Below are positions 47,759 through 58,088 of a DNA stretch of 62,053 nucleotides, piece by piece (positions within the stretch are counted from its first letter, which is position 1; each line of letters starts with the position of its first letter). The translations under genes and the position numbers were made by a program. The notes beneath the pieces were generated by a model. It did not search any database. It worked only from the letters and a program-made list of their open reading frames with translations, and was not told the origin of the DNA. The DNA is from an uncultured Ignatzschineria sp. (GTDB taxonomy: Bacteria > Pseudomonadota > Gammaproteobacteria > Cardiobacteriales > Wohlfahrtiimonadaceae), in NCBI GenBank assembly GCA_945639195.1, contig CALZEE010000011.1, positions 1 to 62,053 of the forward strand, written 5' to 3'.

Positions 47759-50041
47759 TTACAGTTTCATCTCCACAGAGAGCGCAAAGTTTCGTTTAGG
47801 CGCTGTAAAGCGCTCTAAGCCTCGCCCTTCTCGATCAATTCTATTCGTCGTGCCGTAAGTTGGGAGATCCCGCAGGCTATCCCACGTGCTGTAACTGCGG
47901 TTAAAGATGTTAAATACGCCCACATTCAGCGTGATATCTTTCTCTAACTTCACTTGGCTTGTAAGATCCACGACAAAGTACGAACGATTTAACCAAGGCC
48001 ATTCCTTCTCTTCAACGCCTCTCCATGAGTACATTGTCTCTTTAGTATCACGTCCTTTTTTCCCAGCACTATAACGCCCTGTTAATGTCGTACTCCATCT
48101 TTGTGAGGGAGATTGATACTCAATGCCGGCAATAGCGCTCCAAGGCTGAATAGATTTAAGCGGATCACCATCTTGGTTTTTACCCTTACTATATTGTCCC
48201 TTCACATGGAAGTTTAAGCTCGAAGGCAACCCAATCACGCGCCCATTCATAGAAGCACTCAACTCTATTCCCGTGATTTTTGCTTTCGCGACGTTCACAA
48301 ATTGAATCTGATTCACGAAGAAAGTCGGTTTACCCCCCCAAGAACTATTTGGATCATACCAAGGATTCGGCTCTTCCCCTTCTGTTACTCGCTCATCAAT
48401 AAAGTTACGATAACGACTCTGGAACACGCCTATCCCAAATTGGCTGTCTTCATTTTGGAACTGATAAGAGATCTCCTGATTAAGCGCGGTTTCTGGTTTT
48501 AACTGCGTATTGGGCATAAAGTGATTTGCCCCGCCTTTCCCAAATTCAAAGAACATCTCTTCGATCTTCGGTGCTCTAAAACCCGTACTTAATTGATAGC
48601 TCACCTGATGTTCTGGCGTAATCTTATAATCTAAACCAATTTCCCAAGAGAGATTCTTAAAGGTCTTTTTCGTTGCATCAAAACTAACGGGGAATTTATT
48701 GCTCCCATCCATCTGGGGATTATATTGGTAATGATCGTAACGAACCCCTAGCGATGCATGCAGCTGATGATTAATCTCGATCTCATCTTGTAAAGAGAGT
48801 GCCGCAATTTTCGATTTTACTGGCGTCATAATACTGTAGCTCGATGGATGAGCGCCATCGCTTAAATAGATAATATCGTGATTGCGATTCTCTAAATAAG
48901 CATCACGATAAGTCAGCTTGCCTTGTAACGTATGTTCTACGCTTCCCCAATTTAAAGGCTTTGAGAAGAGCTGTGCTTGAAGCATTTTTTGCGACTGCTC
49001 AAACTCGCGATAATAGCGCTGATCAATCTTACTATGATCATCTTGGCGTACGTTAAAGGTATCTGACTGCATCTGAATCTTCTGCTTGGCAAGAACGACA
49101 TTCACCGTATCAATCCAAGAATCATCATCAGCTAAGAAATCATACTCAAGCCCATAACGTTTATAGGGCGAGGTATCTGAGGCAAAACGATGCGTCCCCC
49201 AACTATCAAAGCTCTTCTCTTCGGTCTCTTGCGTCTGTTTTCGATCTTCATAAAAAGCCGTTACTTGATGTGACTCACTAAGCTGATAACCCAATTTACT
49301 AAGCCATAATGTGGAGCGATTTGAAACAGGATCAGGCTTCCCACGGGCAGAACCATAGATATCATCGCCCTTACCATTATTGATCATCTCATGACCCCGG
49401 CGTTTTGTGATTTGTGCAAACCCAAAGAAGCCATTCTTCTTAAAGCCCGCGCCCACAACTTGACGCCACTCATCATTCTTAGAGGCATAACCTGTTTTTA
49501 AGAAGAGCCCTAATGCTCTCCCCGGTAGCACAAAATCATCGACATTTTTTGTCTTAAAGTTAACAGATCCCCCGACAGCGCCACTGCCATCACTCACAGA
49601 GTTTGCCCCTTTCGTAATACTAACCTGACTGATATTTTCATATTCGGTGTTATTAATACTGCCATTAAAGTAACCATAGCCTTTATAGATAGAAGGCATA
49701 AAAGTTTCAGCCTGAGGCAATCCATCCACAATCACAGCAACACGATCTTTATCCACACCCCGAATCGCAAAACCATTGCTACCTGAGCGCCCGCTCTCAT
49801 TAACACCTATACCAACTTCATTACGAAATAGATCATGTTCATCTTGTACGAGGTTTTTCCCCAAGTCTTGAGCCGTTTGATTCACTTTAAAAAGTGTCGA
49901 TTCTACAGCATCCCCCACCACAATAATGGGGGCCAGACTAATCGGTTTTCGATCCTTCTCTTCAGTCGGTTCAGCATAAAGGGTATGAGGAATACAGAGG
50001 GAGAGTGCAACAAATGTTGAGACAGTAAATTTGGGGTTCAT
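47759..50041 (-). CDS. TonB-dependent heme/hemoglobin-type receptor
   Basis: The ATG at 50041 is preferred over the listed TTG at 50071 because it starts the signal peptide (MNPKFTVSTFVALSLC...YA); this gives ~760 residues. The plug domain includes APIIVVG (TonB-box region), NESGRSGSNGFAIRGVDKDR and GSGAVGGSVNFKTK; the barrel includes FRAPKIEEMFFEFGKG, close to the heme/hemoglobin (Hgb/Hgp) receptor FRAP region. It imports heme or hemoglobin iron. A Fur-like box lies upstream. Confidence 0.87.
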   Translation of the reverse strand: MNPKFTVSTFVALSLCIPHTLYAEPTEEKDRKPISLAPIIVVGDAVESTLFKVNQTAQDLGKNLVQDEHDLFRNEVGIGVNESGRSGSNGFAIRGVDKDRVAVIVDGLPQAETFMPSIYKGYGYFNGSINNTEYENISQVSITKGANSVSDGSGAVGGSVNFKTKNVDDFVLPGRALGLFLKTGYASKNDEWRQVVGAGFKKNGFFGFAQITKRRGHEMINNGKGDDIYGSARGKPDPVSNRSTLWLSKLGYQLSESHQVTAFYEDRKQTQETEEKSFDSWGTHRFASDTSPYKRYGLEYDFLADDDSWIDTVNVVLAKQKIQMQSDTFNVRQDDHSKIDQRYYREFEQSQKMLQAQLFSKPLNWGSVEHTLQGKLTYRDAYLENRNHDIIYLSDGAHPSSYSIMTPVKSKIAALSLQDEIEINHQLHASLGVRYDHYQYNPQMDGSNKFPVSFDATKKTFKNLSWEIGLDYKITPEHQVSYQLSTGFRAPKIEEMFFEFGKGGANHFMPNTQLKPETALNQEISYQFQNEDSQFGIGVFQSRYRNFIDERVTEGEEPNPWYDPNSSWGGKPTFFVNQIQFVNVAKAKITGIELSASMNGRVIGLPSSLNFHVKGQYSKGKNQDGDPLKSIQPWSAIAGIEYQSPSQRWSTTLTGRYSAGKKGRDTKETMYSWRGVEEKEWPWLNRSYFVVDLTSQVKLEKDITLNVGVFNIFNRSYSTWDSLRDLPTYGTTNRIDREGRGLERFTAPKRNFALSVEMKL

Positions 50042-50076
50042 GAATAGATTCCGAATCGCAATTGATTTCAAATGTT

Positions 50077-50095
50077 AATGTGAATTGTTATCAAT
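50077..50095 (-). promoter_or_regulatory. Fur-like box upstream of heme receptor
   Basis: On the - strand GATAACAATTCAC, compared with GATAAT-N-ATTATC, shares about nine of 13 positions. Iron control of a TonB heme receptor is expected, but this match is moderate. Confidence 0.5.
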
Positions 50096-50454
50096 TGGGA
50101 ATATCTCAGAACAGCAAATGATTAACAATATGATTTATGTCATCTTTCATGATTGCTGTGAATAACGCATCGCCCGCTCTTTAGCGTAATTTTAAATAAG
50201 GCTGGGTTCATGACAATAATTAGATGTTATAAAAAAATAAGATATGAAAAATTACATCTACCTAAAAAAGAGATAAAAGGCACGATTCTCGCTTTCATTC
50301 AGCACAATAAATACGCTTATATGCCAAATTTTATTTCAATAATAGTGTGATCTCGTTTATCCCCGGCATAAGTTATCTCCTTAAACACCCTTTTTAAGAC
50401 AACAAAAAACCCCTTCAATTGAAGGGGTTCTAATATAAAATTAATGGAAAAAGA
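50096..50454. other. intergenic region with terminator of DUF2165 gene
   Basis: No gene is visible. A perfect 22-bp palindrome AACCCCTTC-AATT-GAAGGGGTT (50408-50429) with T-run on the - strand ends the DUF2165 gene. The rest is AT-rich and contains no other clear signal. Confidence 0.7.
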
Positions 50455-51000
50455 CTATTCTTTATTTTTAATATTATTCGACACATCTAATTTTAGATAA
50501 GGAAGCGCTACATAGATCGCAGTCATTAAAATAAATGTCGCAAAAGTATAAGCTTTCATTTGCCCATTCATTTTATTTGCCCACATAGAAAAATACTCTC
50601 CCCCAATAACGCCAAACCCTAAGTACCAAAGAAGTATTGCAACAGTAGCACCCATCAAATAAGTCACTTGCCCTGTTACAAACCGAGAATTATTTACCGA
50701 TTTAAACATGATAAATGAACCAACTAAACAGATACTTCCTGCTATAAGTTCTCCGATAATAATGATCCAATAAGCAATAAAATGAACATCCGTATTTTTT
50801 ATAGCTCTAGATTCAATATCCTTATTACCTGAAAAAAACGGCTCCATTTGATCCATCGACAAAACCGCATCAACAAACTGGTAGTTCGTATTAAAATCTA
50901 CAATATTGTCGTAACCAACTAACAAACAGAAAAAGCCAACAGCAAAAGCAATAGATGCTTTAGATAACTGTTGCATACTAATAATATTCACTTTCTTCAT
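50455..51000 (-). CDS. DUF2165-type integral membrane protein
   Basis: The ATG at 51000 (GGAGGCG upstream) gives 181 residues with about four transmembrane segments (SIAFAVGFFCLLVGYDNIVD, FIAYWIIIIGELIAGSICLV, ...YLMGATVAILLWYLGFGVIG, YTFATFILMTAIYVALPYLK). This matches the DUF2165 small membrane family. It is 27 bases downstream of the FUSC gene on the same strand, so it may be co-transcribed. Confidence 0.72.
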   Translation of the reverse strand: MKKVNIISMQQLSKASIAFAVGFFCLLVGYDNIVDFNTNYQFVDAVLSMDQMEPFFSGNKDIESRAIKNTDVHFIAYWIIIIGELIAGSICLVGSFIMFKSVNNSRFVTGQVTYLMGATVAILLWYLGFGVIGGEYFSMWANKMNGQMKAYTFATFILMTAIYVALPYLKLDVSNNIKNKE

Positions 51001-51026
51001 ATACGCCTCCAATCATTAATTAATAA

Positions 51027-52979
51027 CTACCCCGATACCTCACTCTCCAAGAAATCCTTCAAGGAGGTTAAGGCACATCCTAACTCCCAATAGACCAATT
51101 GCTCATCTGGACCTGCTTCCTTTTCTAAACGTGCCGAGATTTCTAAAGCGCTGTTGAAATCTTCTGTTTTAATCGCCGTTAGTAGATCTTCTGGAATAAT
51201 CCAGTCCGCTCCCGCTTCATGACGTTTTAACTGCGCTCTTAAAATCGCGGCGGTTAAAAAAGCGTAGGCCAAGAATTCAGACTTCTCTCGCATTGCCGGC
51301 ACAATCTTCGTTTTATACACTGCACTATTTAAATACGCTTCATAATCACGCATAGATTTGGGCGTCATTTTATTCACGAGCATGCCAAACTGCGTAATCA
51401 CACTCTCTTTAATTCGGCGCATTTTTGATGCATCTGAGCTTGGGCGAATGATATTAAAGATGATTAGGATAATACTCAACGCCACAACCATCGTGATGAC
51501 TTGATTGGCAAATCGTGCAAAATCATACTGCATCGGATTAGAAAAACCAATTAAGAACGACGATGAGAGCAAGAAGCCATAGCCCACAAGATATCCCAAC
51601 ATCGAGCGTTCTCGCATCACCGCTGCAATAAAGTAGATCGGTAATACCACCAACATTGCCGGCACAATACTCGTTGCTTGAATCAGTAAGCCGAACTTCA
51701 CCATAAAGACAATCGGCACCGTAATAATCATCGTCAGCCCTATCGTAATAGTAAGGAGCTTTGTAATCATCGGATAGGTTGCACCGAGCGTACAGATAAT
51801 ACCGATCAAGGCTAATAGGATATATCCGGTATCCCACTGCGTTCCCATCCAAAATGCCATTCCGAGCATAATACTAAAGAAGGTTCTGCCGGCATTAATC
51901 AAAGCCTCTTTACGGTCGCTGTAATAGATACGCATACTCGGGATATAGAGCGATGCTTCCATACTGCTATCGAGTTTTGCGCTCATGAGCTCTTCAAACT
52001 TCTCATCGAGCTTCTCCACAAATAGGCGCCCTTTCTCATGCTGCTGTAAGATTGCCGGCGCTTTGGGTTTGCGAGCGAGCTTCTCTTCCTGCGTGCCATT
52101 CGATAAGAACCATTGATGCATCTCCGTTAAATAAGCATTCATCGACTGAGGCATCATTCGCTGTAAATCCCGTTTTAACGCATCGAGCAACAAGACTCCA
52201 GAAGCCGCCTGCATCAAGCGATGGCTATAACGATAGACCGCCATATTCTCTTTACGCTCTGTCGATACTGACAAGAAATCTTGAAAGACCAAATCACGGA
52301 AATCCATCAAACCAAGGAGCATTTTTTCATACTGCTTATTAAATGCCTGCTTGTCAAAATCTGGCGTTAATAACGATTGATAGAGCGCTCTGACTTCTGT
52401 TCTTCGCTCTCTTAACCGCTTCATCACTTTCACGCGCTCAAGATATGCCGGCCACAACATCGAGATAAAGAAGGCGGTAACAAGCCCGATTAAGATCTCT
52501 AAAATACGCGCCTGCGAGATCTGAAAGACCGCATATGAGGTGGGTAAAATAGAGAGCACAAATCCTAAAATGGCAGAAGTATAACCACATAATGCAAAAC
52601 AATAGGTCAACATCGGGCTTCTTGCGCTGGCTAAATAGGCACATAACGAGAGCCAAAATGCCATATAGATAGCAAAGAGCCATTGATCATCGAGTGCATA
52701 AGCAGCGATCACATTGACACTAATCGCCCCGACTAACGTCCCGACTAAACGCGCCAAAAACTTCTCAACTAAGAGGCTTTGCGTTGGCATCGTGACAATA
52801 ATCACCGTCATGATCGACCAATATGGGTTATCCGTATGCAATCTAAAAGCAATAAACCACGACAACGCAACACCAATCACAACTCTCAAACCATATGAAT
52901 AGTTTAAGGTTGAGAAATAGCCCTCTAGCTTCTCAACAAAAGAGGTTTTTTGACTATCTTCAGCTTTGAGATCACTCAT
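51027..52979 (-). CDS. FUSC-family aromatic acid/fusaric acid exporter (AaeB-like)
   Basis: The 650-residue inner-membrane protein has two blocks of transmembrane segments (~30-170 and ~365-500) around a cytoplasmic helical region, as in AaeB/FusC. It exports aromatic carboxylic acids with an HlyD-type adaptor. It is the last of three clustered genes (DUF1656, HlyD, FUSC) in the aaeX-aaeA-aaeB arrangement; its start is 4 bases after the adaptor stop. Confidence 0.9.
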   Translation of the reverse strand: MSDLKAEDSQKTSFVEKLEGYFSTLNYSYGLRVVIGVALSWFIAFRLHTDNPYWSIMTVIIVTMPTQSLLVEKFLARLVGTLVGAISVNVIAAYALDDQWLFAIYMAFWLSLCAYLASARSPMLTYCFALCGYTSAILGFVLSILPTSYAVFQISQARILEILIGLVTAFFISMLWPAYLERVKVMKRLRERRTEVRALYQSLLTPDFDKQAFNKQYEKMLLGLMDFRDLVFQDFLSVSTERKENMAVYRYSHRLMQAASGVLLLDALKRDLQRMMPQSMNAYLTEMHQWFLSNGTQEEKLARKPKAPAILQQHEKGRLFVEKLDEKFEELMSAKLDSSMEASLYIPSMRIYYSDRKEALINAGRTFFSIMLGMAFWMGTQWDTGYILLALIGIICTLGATYPMITKLLTITIGLTMIITVPIVFMVKFGLLIQATSIVPAMLVVLPIYFIAAVMRERSMLGYLVGYGFLLSSSFLIGFSNPMQYDFARFANQVITMVVALSIILIIFNIIRPSSDASKMRRIKESVITQFGMLVNKMTPKSMRDYEAYLNSAVYKTKIVPAMREKSEFLAYAFLTAAILRAQLKRHEAGADWIIPEDLLTAIKTEDFNSALEISARLEKEAGPDEQLVYWELGCALTSLKDFLESEVSG

Positions 52980-52982
52980 AAC

Positions 52983-53873
52983 TTACTCTTTTATCTCTTT
53001 TTTATCATCAAGCACAATAATGGTAACGGTAGTCCCGGCAATGAGCTTCTGTGCATCAAGCTCTTCATCACTATGATCAAATGCAATCTTGACTGGAATA
53101 CGTTGTGCCAATGTAACCCATGGATAGTTCGGCTTTACGGCTTGGAGCAATTGCTCGCCTGTTTGCGCACTCTGATCAAAGATCGCACGGCCATAACCTG
53201 TGATATATCCATACATCTTCTCGCCACCGTTATAAGGAATAATCTCGACTCGGCGACCCACTTCAATATAGGGTAATTTTGTCTCTTCAAAATAACCCAC
53301 CGCGTGGAAGCTATGTTTATCAACCAACGCAAAGAGTGGATGCCCCGCTGATACGAAGTTCCCTTCACGGATATTCATATTAGTCACATAGCCCGTTGCT
53401 TCTGCATGGACTTTCGTACGACTCAAATCAAGTTCTGCTTTCTCAACCGAAATTTCTGCTTGCTGTACTTGGTCATTTAAGAGATCGAGATTATATTTCA
53501 CGCCCTCAAGATGCTCTTGAGAAATGGCCGCTGCCTGACCCAGCTCGGTTCTACGATGATACTGCTGCTGCGCTTGCTCTTGACGGATCTTCAATTGCGC
53601 CAATTGTGCTTGGGCATTTCTTAAATTTATCTGATAATCCATCGGATCAATCTTAAATAAGAGATCCCCCTCTTCTACCAACTGATTATCCACAATAGGC
53701 AAAGCTACTAAGCGACCCGATACCTGCGCCGAGACTTGAATAACATTCGCTCGGATTTTGCCATCACGCGTCCAGCCCCCGAGCACATAGAAATTCCATA
53801 ATTGATATGCCACAACAATCAATACTAATGCCGCAACGACCGTGATTAAATAACGTTTTAACGTTCCTTTCAT
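52983..53873 (-). CDS. HlyD-family periplasmic adaptor (AaeA-like)
   Basis: The ATG at 53873 (AAGG upstream) gives ~296 residues: an N-terminal membrane anchor (YLITVVAALVLIVVAYQLWN), a biotinyl-lipoyl-like barrel, a coiled coil (~75-150) and a beta-barrel domain. It bridges the FUSC pump to an outer-membrane channel. An upstream in-frame ATG at 53924 falls in the DUF1656 gene and is unlikely. Confidence 0.88.
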   Translation of the reverse strand: MKGTLKRYLITVVAALVLIVVAYQLWNFYVLGGWTRDGKIRANVIQVSAQVSGRLVALPIVDNQLVEEGDLLFKIDPMDYQINLRNAQAQLAQLKIRQEQAQQQYHRRTELGQAAAISQEHLEGVKYNLDLLNDQVQQAEISVEKAELDLSRTKVHAEATGYVTNMNIREGNFVSAGHPLFALVDKHSFHAVGYFEETKLPYIEVGRRVEIIPYNGGEKMYGYITGYGRAIFDQSAQTGEQLLQAVKPNYPWVTLAQRIPVKIAFDHSDEELDAQKLIAGTTVTIIVLDDKKEIKE

Positions 53874-53875
53874 AC

Positions 53876-54085
53876 TTAACCTTGTAAAAATAGAAAAATA
53901 AGATGACTCACATAAAGTGAACAAAAATAGACACTAATATCTACCAGATTTGGATGCCAAATACCGCCAGCATAGAGCTTTTTACGATAAAATCCCCGCG
54001 CAATAAGCCAAATAAAGAATCCTAAAACCAACACCTTTAAAACGCCGGGTAAAAATATTAGTGAGCCAAAGACTAATTCCTTCAT
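53876..54085 (-). CDS. DUF1656 membrane protein (AaeX-like)
   Basis: The 69-residue protein has two transmembrane segments (VLKVLVLGFFIWLIARGFYR and DISVYFCSLYVSHLIFLF) as in AaeX/DUF1656. It is first in the exporter operon, with its stop 2 bases before the adaptor ATG. Confidence 0.85.
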   Translation of the reverse strand: MKELVFGSLIFLPGVLKVLVLGFFIWLIARGFYRKKLYAGGIWHPNLVDISVYFCSLYVSHLIFLFLQG

Positions 54086-54245
54086 TGTGTCCCTCTAAAA
54101 TAAAGTCGATCCCCTATTCTATCGCAGAATACTGGGGTAACGTAATAAAACCATACAGAAAACGACAAGCTATTAATATATCAATGCTTATCTGAAATGC
54201 CACAATACCCACCTCTTTCTCCGGTAAATGATCTCAAATTAACGT

Positions 54246-54281
54246 AAAAAAGCGCTGAAGACTTAAATGGTCTTCAGCGCT
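54246..54281 (-). terminator. terminator of the GNAT gene
   Basis: AGCGCTGAAGAC (54251-54262) pairs perfectly with GTCTTCAGCGCT (54270-54281), and the - strand continues with T5. Confidence 0.87.
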
Positions 54282-54351
54282 CTAGGGCGATGGATATGTG
54301 TCATGCTATATTCTCCATCATCCTCTCACGAGGCGTGCTTCTCGTCTCGAT

Positions 54352-54810
54352 TTACGATAAAACGATTTGATATTTCATCATCCCAGGCTTACTGGCAATC
54401 CAATCATATAATCTTTGCGCTCGATGATTACTCTCTTGTGTATGCCAATAGACGCGTGCACAGCCTCGCGCCTTAGCGATCTCTGCTAAATGCTCGATCA
54501 ACTGCTTACCAACCTGCTGTCCTCTGACTTCTGGCAATACATACAAATCTTCTAAATAACAATATTCACTCTCCGCCCATGTCGATTTGTGAAATAAGAA
54601 ATGGGCAAATCCTACAATCTCATCCCCGATCCTTGCCACAATGCAATATGGATCTTGCGATGCATCTAAGAACCGTTGCCATGTTGTCTGCGTAACAGCA
54701 TCTGATAAATCCACTTCATAAAATGTTTGATATCCTTTCCACAATGGTAACCACGCCTCAAAATCATTCTCTGTAACATATCCGATGGTTACTGACTTTT
54801 GCTCACTCAT
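54352..54810 (-). CDS. GNAT family N-acetyltransferase
   Basis: The 152-residue protein transfers an acetyl group from acetyl-CoA to an unknown amine. The CoA-binding motif is VLPEVRGQQVGKQLIEHLAE (~92-111), and the C-terminal VYWHTQESNHRAQRLYDWIA is typical of the family. It is divergent from the MocR-type gene, which may regulate it. Confidence 0.88.
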   Translation of the reverse strand: MSEQKSVTIGYVTENDFEAWLPLWKGYQTFYEVDLSDAVTQTTWQRFLDASQDPYCIVARIGDEIVGFAHFLFHKSTWAESEYCYLEDLYVLPEVRGQQVGKQLIEHLAEIAKARGCARVYWHTQESNHRAQRLYDWIASKPGMMKYQIVLS

Positions 54811-54995
54811 TTCTCGCTCCTTTATTAATAATATCGATCCGCGCTCACCCTACAAGGGTTCTGCGCTACCTGATTCCTGATTCATAAATAAGAATTCATG
54901 AGCTTCATCATAAATACCTTATTGGTCTTACATAAGAGACACTTTTCAGTTATTTTATAGATCCACTTTCAATCTTTTGCTCAAATCGGATCTCT

Positions 54996-56474
54996 ATGAA
55001 AAAAAGCGCGATTTTTCCCTCATTACAACTGCAAGAAGGCCCATTAAATGAGCAAGTCTATTCGGTCATTCGTCATCTTATTATCGAAAGAACCTTAAAA
55101 GTCGGAAGCAAACTCCCCTCTAGCCGAGATCTTTCAACCATGATGGCAGTCTCCCGAAATACCATTATTCAGGGCATTGAACGCTTAATCGATGAAGGTT
55201 ATCTCGAAACAAAACGTGGATCTGGTACATATGTGACGGCGAAGATTCCTGACAAATTAATTGCGCAATCAATGGCGATCACGCCACAATCTATCACGAC
55301 AACACCGCCCAAAATCAGTCATGCCATTCAAGCACTACAACCCCACTGGGCGCAATATCATCAACATCGCCTTCCGGGATCCATCTTCCGCGTAGGAATA
55401 GGCTGTACTGATCTTTTCCCTCAAAAAACTTGGAGCCGTATTCTCGGCCGAGTTGCCCGTAATGCCCCCAAAGAGATTCGCTCTTATAACGATGTCATGG
55501 GCTATCTTCCACTTCGCGAAGTACTCGCGAGCTATCTTGCAACCACCCGCGGCGTTCATACAACACCCGAGCAGATTATGATCGTCAATGGGACTCAACA
55601 AGCCATTAACCTCACCTGCCAAGTGCTTCTTAACCCTCATGATGAAGTGATACTCGATGATCCCGGATATGATGGGGCTTTGTGCGTCTTTAAAAATCAT
55701 CAGGCTTCAATCAATCTCCTTCACAGTGATGATGAGGGCATGGATATTCCCTATGCCAAGCAACATTATCCGAACACGCAATTGATCTACACCGCACCTT
55801 CGCATCAGTTTCCACTGGGCGAAATGATGAGCCTTACGCGCCGACTGCAACTTTTGGAGTGGGCAAAAAGTCATGATAAATGGATCTTTGAAGATGATTA
55901 TAACGGCGAATTTAGATATCACTCTCGTGCGATTCAAGCACTCCAAGGTTTAGATCAAGCTGAACGAGTGATCTATTCTGGCACTTTTTCAAAAATGTTC
56001 TATCCAGGATTTAGACTCGGATTCATTGTCCTACCTAAAGCGTTAATAGAGCCCTTTAAAATCGCTAAATTCTACGCAGATGCCGGCAATACTTTTTTAG
56101 AACAAGCCGTATTAGCAGCCTTTATCCAAGAAGGAGAATATGCCAAACATGTCCGAAGAGTGAGAAAAACCTGCCTAGAGAGGCAACAAGCCCTGATTCA
56201 GGCTCTCACACAATATCTGCCAGAAATATTCACTATCACACCGCTCGATTCCGGCATTCACAGCATTGCTTGGATTAACGATGCCGAAGATTTTCCGCCT
56301 CTTTTAGCCGCTTGCAAAGCACTCAAACTCGGGGCACAACCCCTTGATCGCTACACAGTGAATCCTTTAGTAAAAAAAGCCCTAATCTTTGGTTTTGCAG
56401 CACATTCTCCGGCAATCATCCGCGAAAATATTCAAGCACTTTCCCAAACCTACAATACAATCTCTCGGCATTAA
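54996..56474 (+). CDS. MocR/PdxR-type transcriptional regulator
   Basis: The 492-residue protein has an N-terminal GntR winged helix (RDLSTMMAVSRNTIIQGIER, ~46-65) and a C-terminal fold-type I aminotransferase-like domain with PLP lysine Lys333 (SGTFSKMFYPGFRLGF). Such proteins use PLP as effector, often controlling vitamin B6 or amino-acid genes, commonly the divergent gene. Here that neighbour is the GNAT gene. Confidence 0.9.
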   Translation: MKKSAIFPSLQLQEGPLNEQVYSVIRHLIIERTLKVGSKLPSSRDLSTMMAVSRNTIIQGIERLIDEGYLETKRGSGTYVTAKIPDKLIAQSMAITPQSITTTPPKISHAIQALQPHWAQYHQHRLPGSIFRVGIGCTDLFPQKTWSRILGRVARNAPKEIRSYNDVMGYLPLREVLASYLATTRGVHTTPEQIMIVNGTQQAINLTCQVLLNPHDEVILDDPGYDGALCVFKNHQASINLLHSDDEGMDIPYAKQHYPNTQLIYTAPSHQFPLGEMMSLTRRLQLLEWAKSHDKWIFEDDYNGEFRYHSRAIQALQGLDQAERVIYSGTFSKMFYPGFRLGFIVLPKALIEPFKIAKFYADAGNTFLEQAVLAAFIQEGEYAKHVRRVRKTCLERQQALIQALTQYLPEIFTITPLDSGIHSIAWINDAEDFPPLLAACKALKLGAQPLDRYTVNPLVKKALIFGFAAHSPAIIRENIQALSQTYNTISRH

Positions 56475-56500
56475 TGCGTAGCCATCAATTGGGGGATATA

Positions 56501-56530
56501 AAAAAACGCTGAAGAATCTCTTCAGCGTTT
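56501..56530. terminator. bidirectional terminator MocR gene / cstA
   Basis: AACGCTGAAGA-ATC-TCTTCAGCGTT, with A6 before it and a short T-run after; it ends both converging genes. Confidence 0.83.
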
Positions 56531-56588
56531 CTACGGTATTAACACTCACTATCTGAATGCTATAAATGCCGGGTAATGCTTACAAAGC

Positions 56589-58088
56589 TTAACCCTTACA
56601 GCTTAAAACATACCCTTCTTTCATTGTGCCATCCCAGCCAGTGAGATCTTCTTCGAGCGCCATACCACTTGCTTTTTGGCGTTTTGCCTGCCAGAAGAAG
56701 AGCGCGACTAACACAATAGAGATAATCACTGCACCAATTTGCGATACTTCTGTTGAAAGACCAAAACCAATCGGTTGCTCAAGAATATAGGTAACCGTCG
56801 CCATCAACATAAAGATCCCTGGTAAAAGGGAGATCCAGAAGTTTTTGCCACCAATATAGAGGTACATTGCCCCAACAAAGAGTGCGATCACCGCTGTTGA
56901 TTGGTTCGCCCATGAGAAGTAGCGCCATAAGATGTTAAAGTCGAGTTGTAATAACACTGCTGAAATGACAAACATTGGAAGCGCGATCCAAAGACGGCTC
57001 ATCACTTTCTTTTGGCTGATTTTGAGGTAATCCGCAATAATCATACGTGCGCTTCGGAATGCGGTATCGCCTGAGGTGATCGGAAGAATAATCACGCCAA
57101 GAATCGCGATTGTACCGCCAAATCCACCAAGCATCATTACTGCAACTTTACTCACAACTAACGCAGGACCACCCTCTTTTAAGACCGCTGATAATCCAGA
57201 ACCAAATGCCGCATTCGGATCATAGAACATCGCCATTGCTGCCGCTGCCCAGATCATTGCGATAACACCTTCTGCAATCATCATGCCATAGAAAATTTTA
57301 CGTCCATGACGTTCATTTTGTGTTGTACGTGAAATAATTGGAGATTGCGTTGCATGGAAACCAGACAGCGCCCCACACGAGATCGTTAAGAATAAGAGCG
57401 GGAAGATCGCAAGACCACCTGGGTGAAGATTCTCAAGTGTTAATTCAGGAACATTACTTGCTTGCCCTGTTACAACTAAGCCCACCCCAATTCCCAACGC
57501 ACTTAATACTAAGAGCATGCCAAATACTGGATAGAAACGACCAATGATTTTATCGATCGGAAGAAGCGTTGCTAAAACGTAGTAAACAAAGATGACACCT
57601 ACAATAATCGCCATTCCCACTTTACCGCCCATGAGGTCATAAAGCAGTTGCCCTGGCGCTGATACGAAAACAGTTCCAACTAATACCAATAATAAAAGTG
57701 CGAATGCATTCACAATATGACGCATCGCTTTTCCTAAGAATTTCTCCGCAAGTTCTGGTAAATGTGCACCGCGGTTACGAATGGAGATCATACCCGTCAA
57801 GTAGTCATGTACCCCGCCGGCTAAGATACAACCAAAGACAATCCAAATAAATGCAACCGGTCCATAAAGCGCTCCAAGAATAGGTCCGAAGATCGGGCCT
57901 ACGCCGGCAATATTGAGTAATTGAATCAGCGAGTTCTTCGCCGTATTCATCGGCACGTAATCCACACCATCGCTACTTGTATAAGCAGGCGTTGGACGTT
58001 CCTTTACGCCAAATACTTTCTCTACATATTTACCATAGGTAAAATACCCAATGATCAGTAATAAAATACCACCTATAAATGTATACAT
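56589..58088 (-). CDS. cstA: carbon starvation protein A family transporter
   Basis: The 499-residue membrane protein has the CstA signature (KNSLIQLLNIAGVGPIFGPI, VHDYLTGMISIRNRGAHLPE, STAVIALFVGAMYLYIGGKN). It imports peptides or pyruvate, depending on the subgroup. It is of the short CstA class (~480-500) rather than the ~700-residue E. coli type. Two TCACA motifs upstream (58153-58157, 58250-58254) could be half CRP sites but no complete CRP site is seen. Confidence 0.87.
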   Translation of the reverse strand: MYTFIGGILLLIIGYFTYGKYVEKVFGVKERPTPAYTSSDGVDYVPMNTAKNSLIQLLNIAGVGPIFGPILGALYGPVAFIWIVFGCILAGGVHDYLTGMISIRNRGAHLPELAEKFLGKAMRHIVNAFALLLLVLVGTVFVSAPGQLLYDLMGGKVGMAIIVGVIFVYYVLATLLPIDKIIGRFYPVFGMLLVLSALGIGVGLVVTGQASNVPELTLENLHPGGLAIFPLLFLTISCGALSGFHATQSPIISRTTQNERHGRKIFYGMMIAEGVIAMIWAAAAMAMFYDPNAAFGSGLSAVLKEGGPALVVSKVAVMMLGGFGGTIAILGVIILPITSGDTAFRSARMIIADYLKISQKKVMSRLWIALPMFVISAVLLQLDFNILWRYFSWANQSTAVIALFVGAMYLYIGGKNFWISLLPGIFMLMATVTYILEQPIGFGLSTEVSQIGAVIISIVLVALFFWQAKRQKASGMALEEDLTGWDGTMKEGYVLSCKG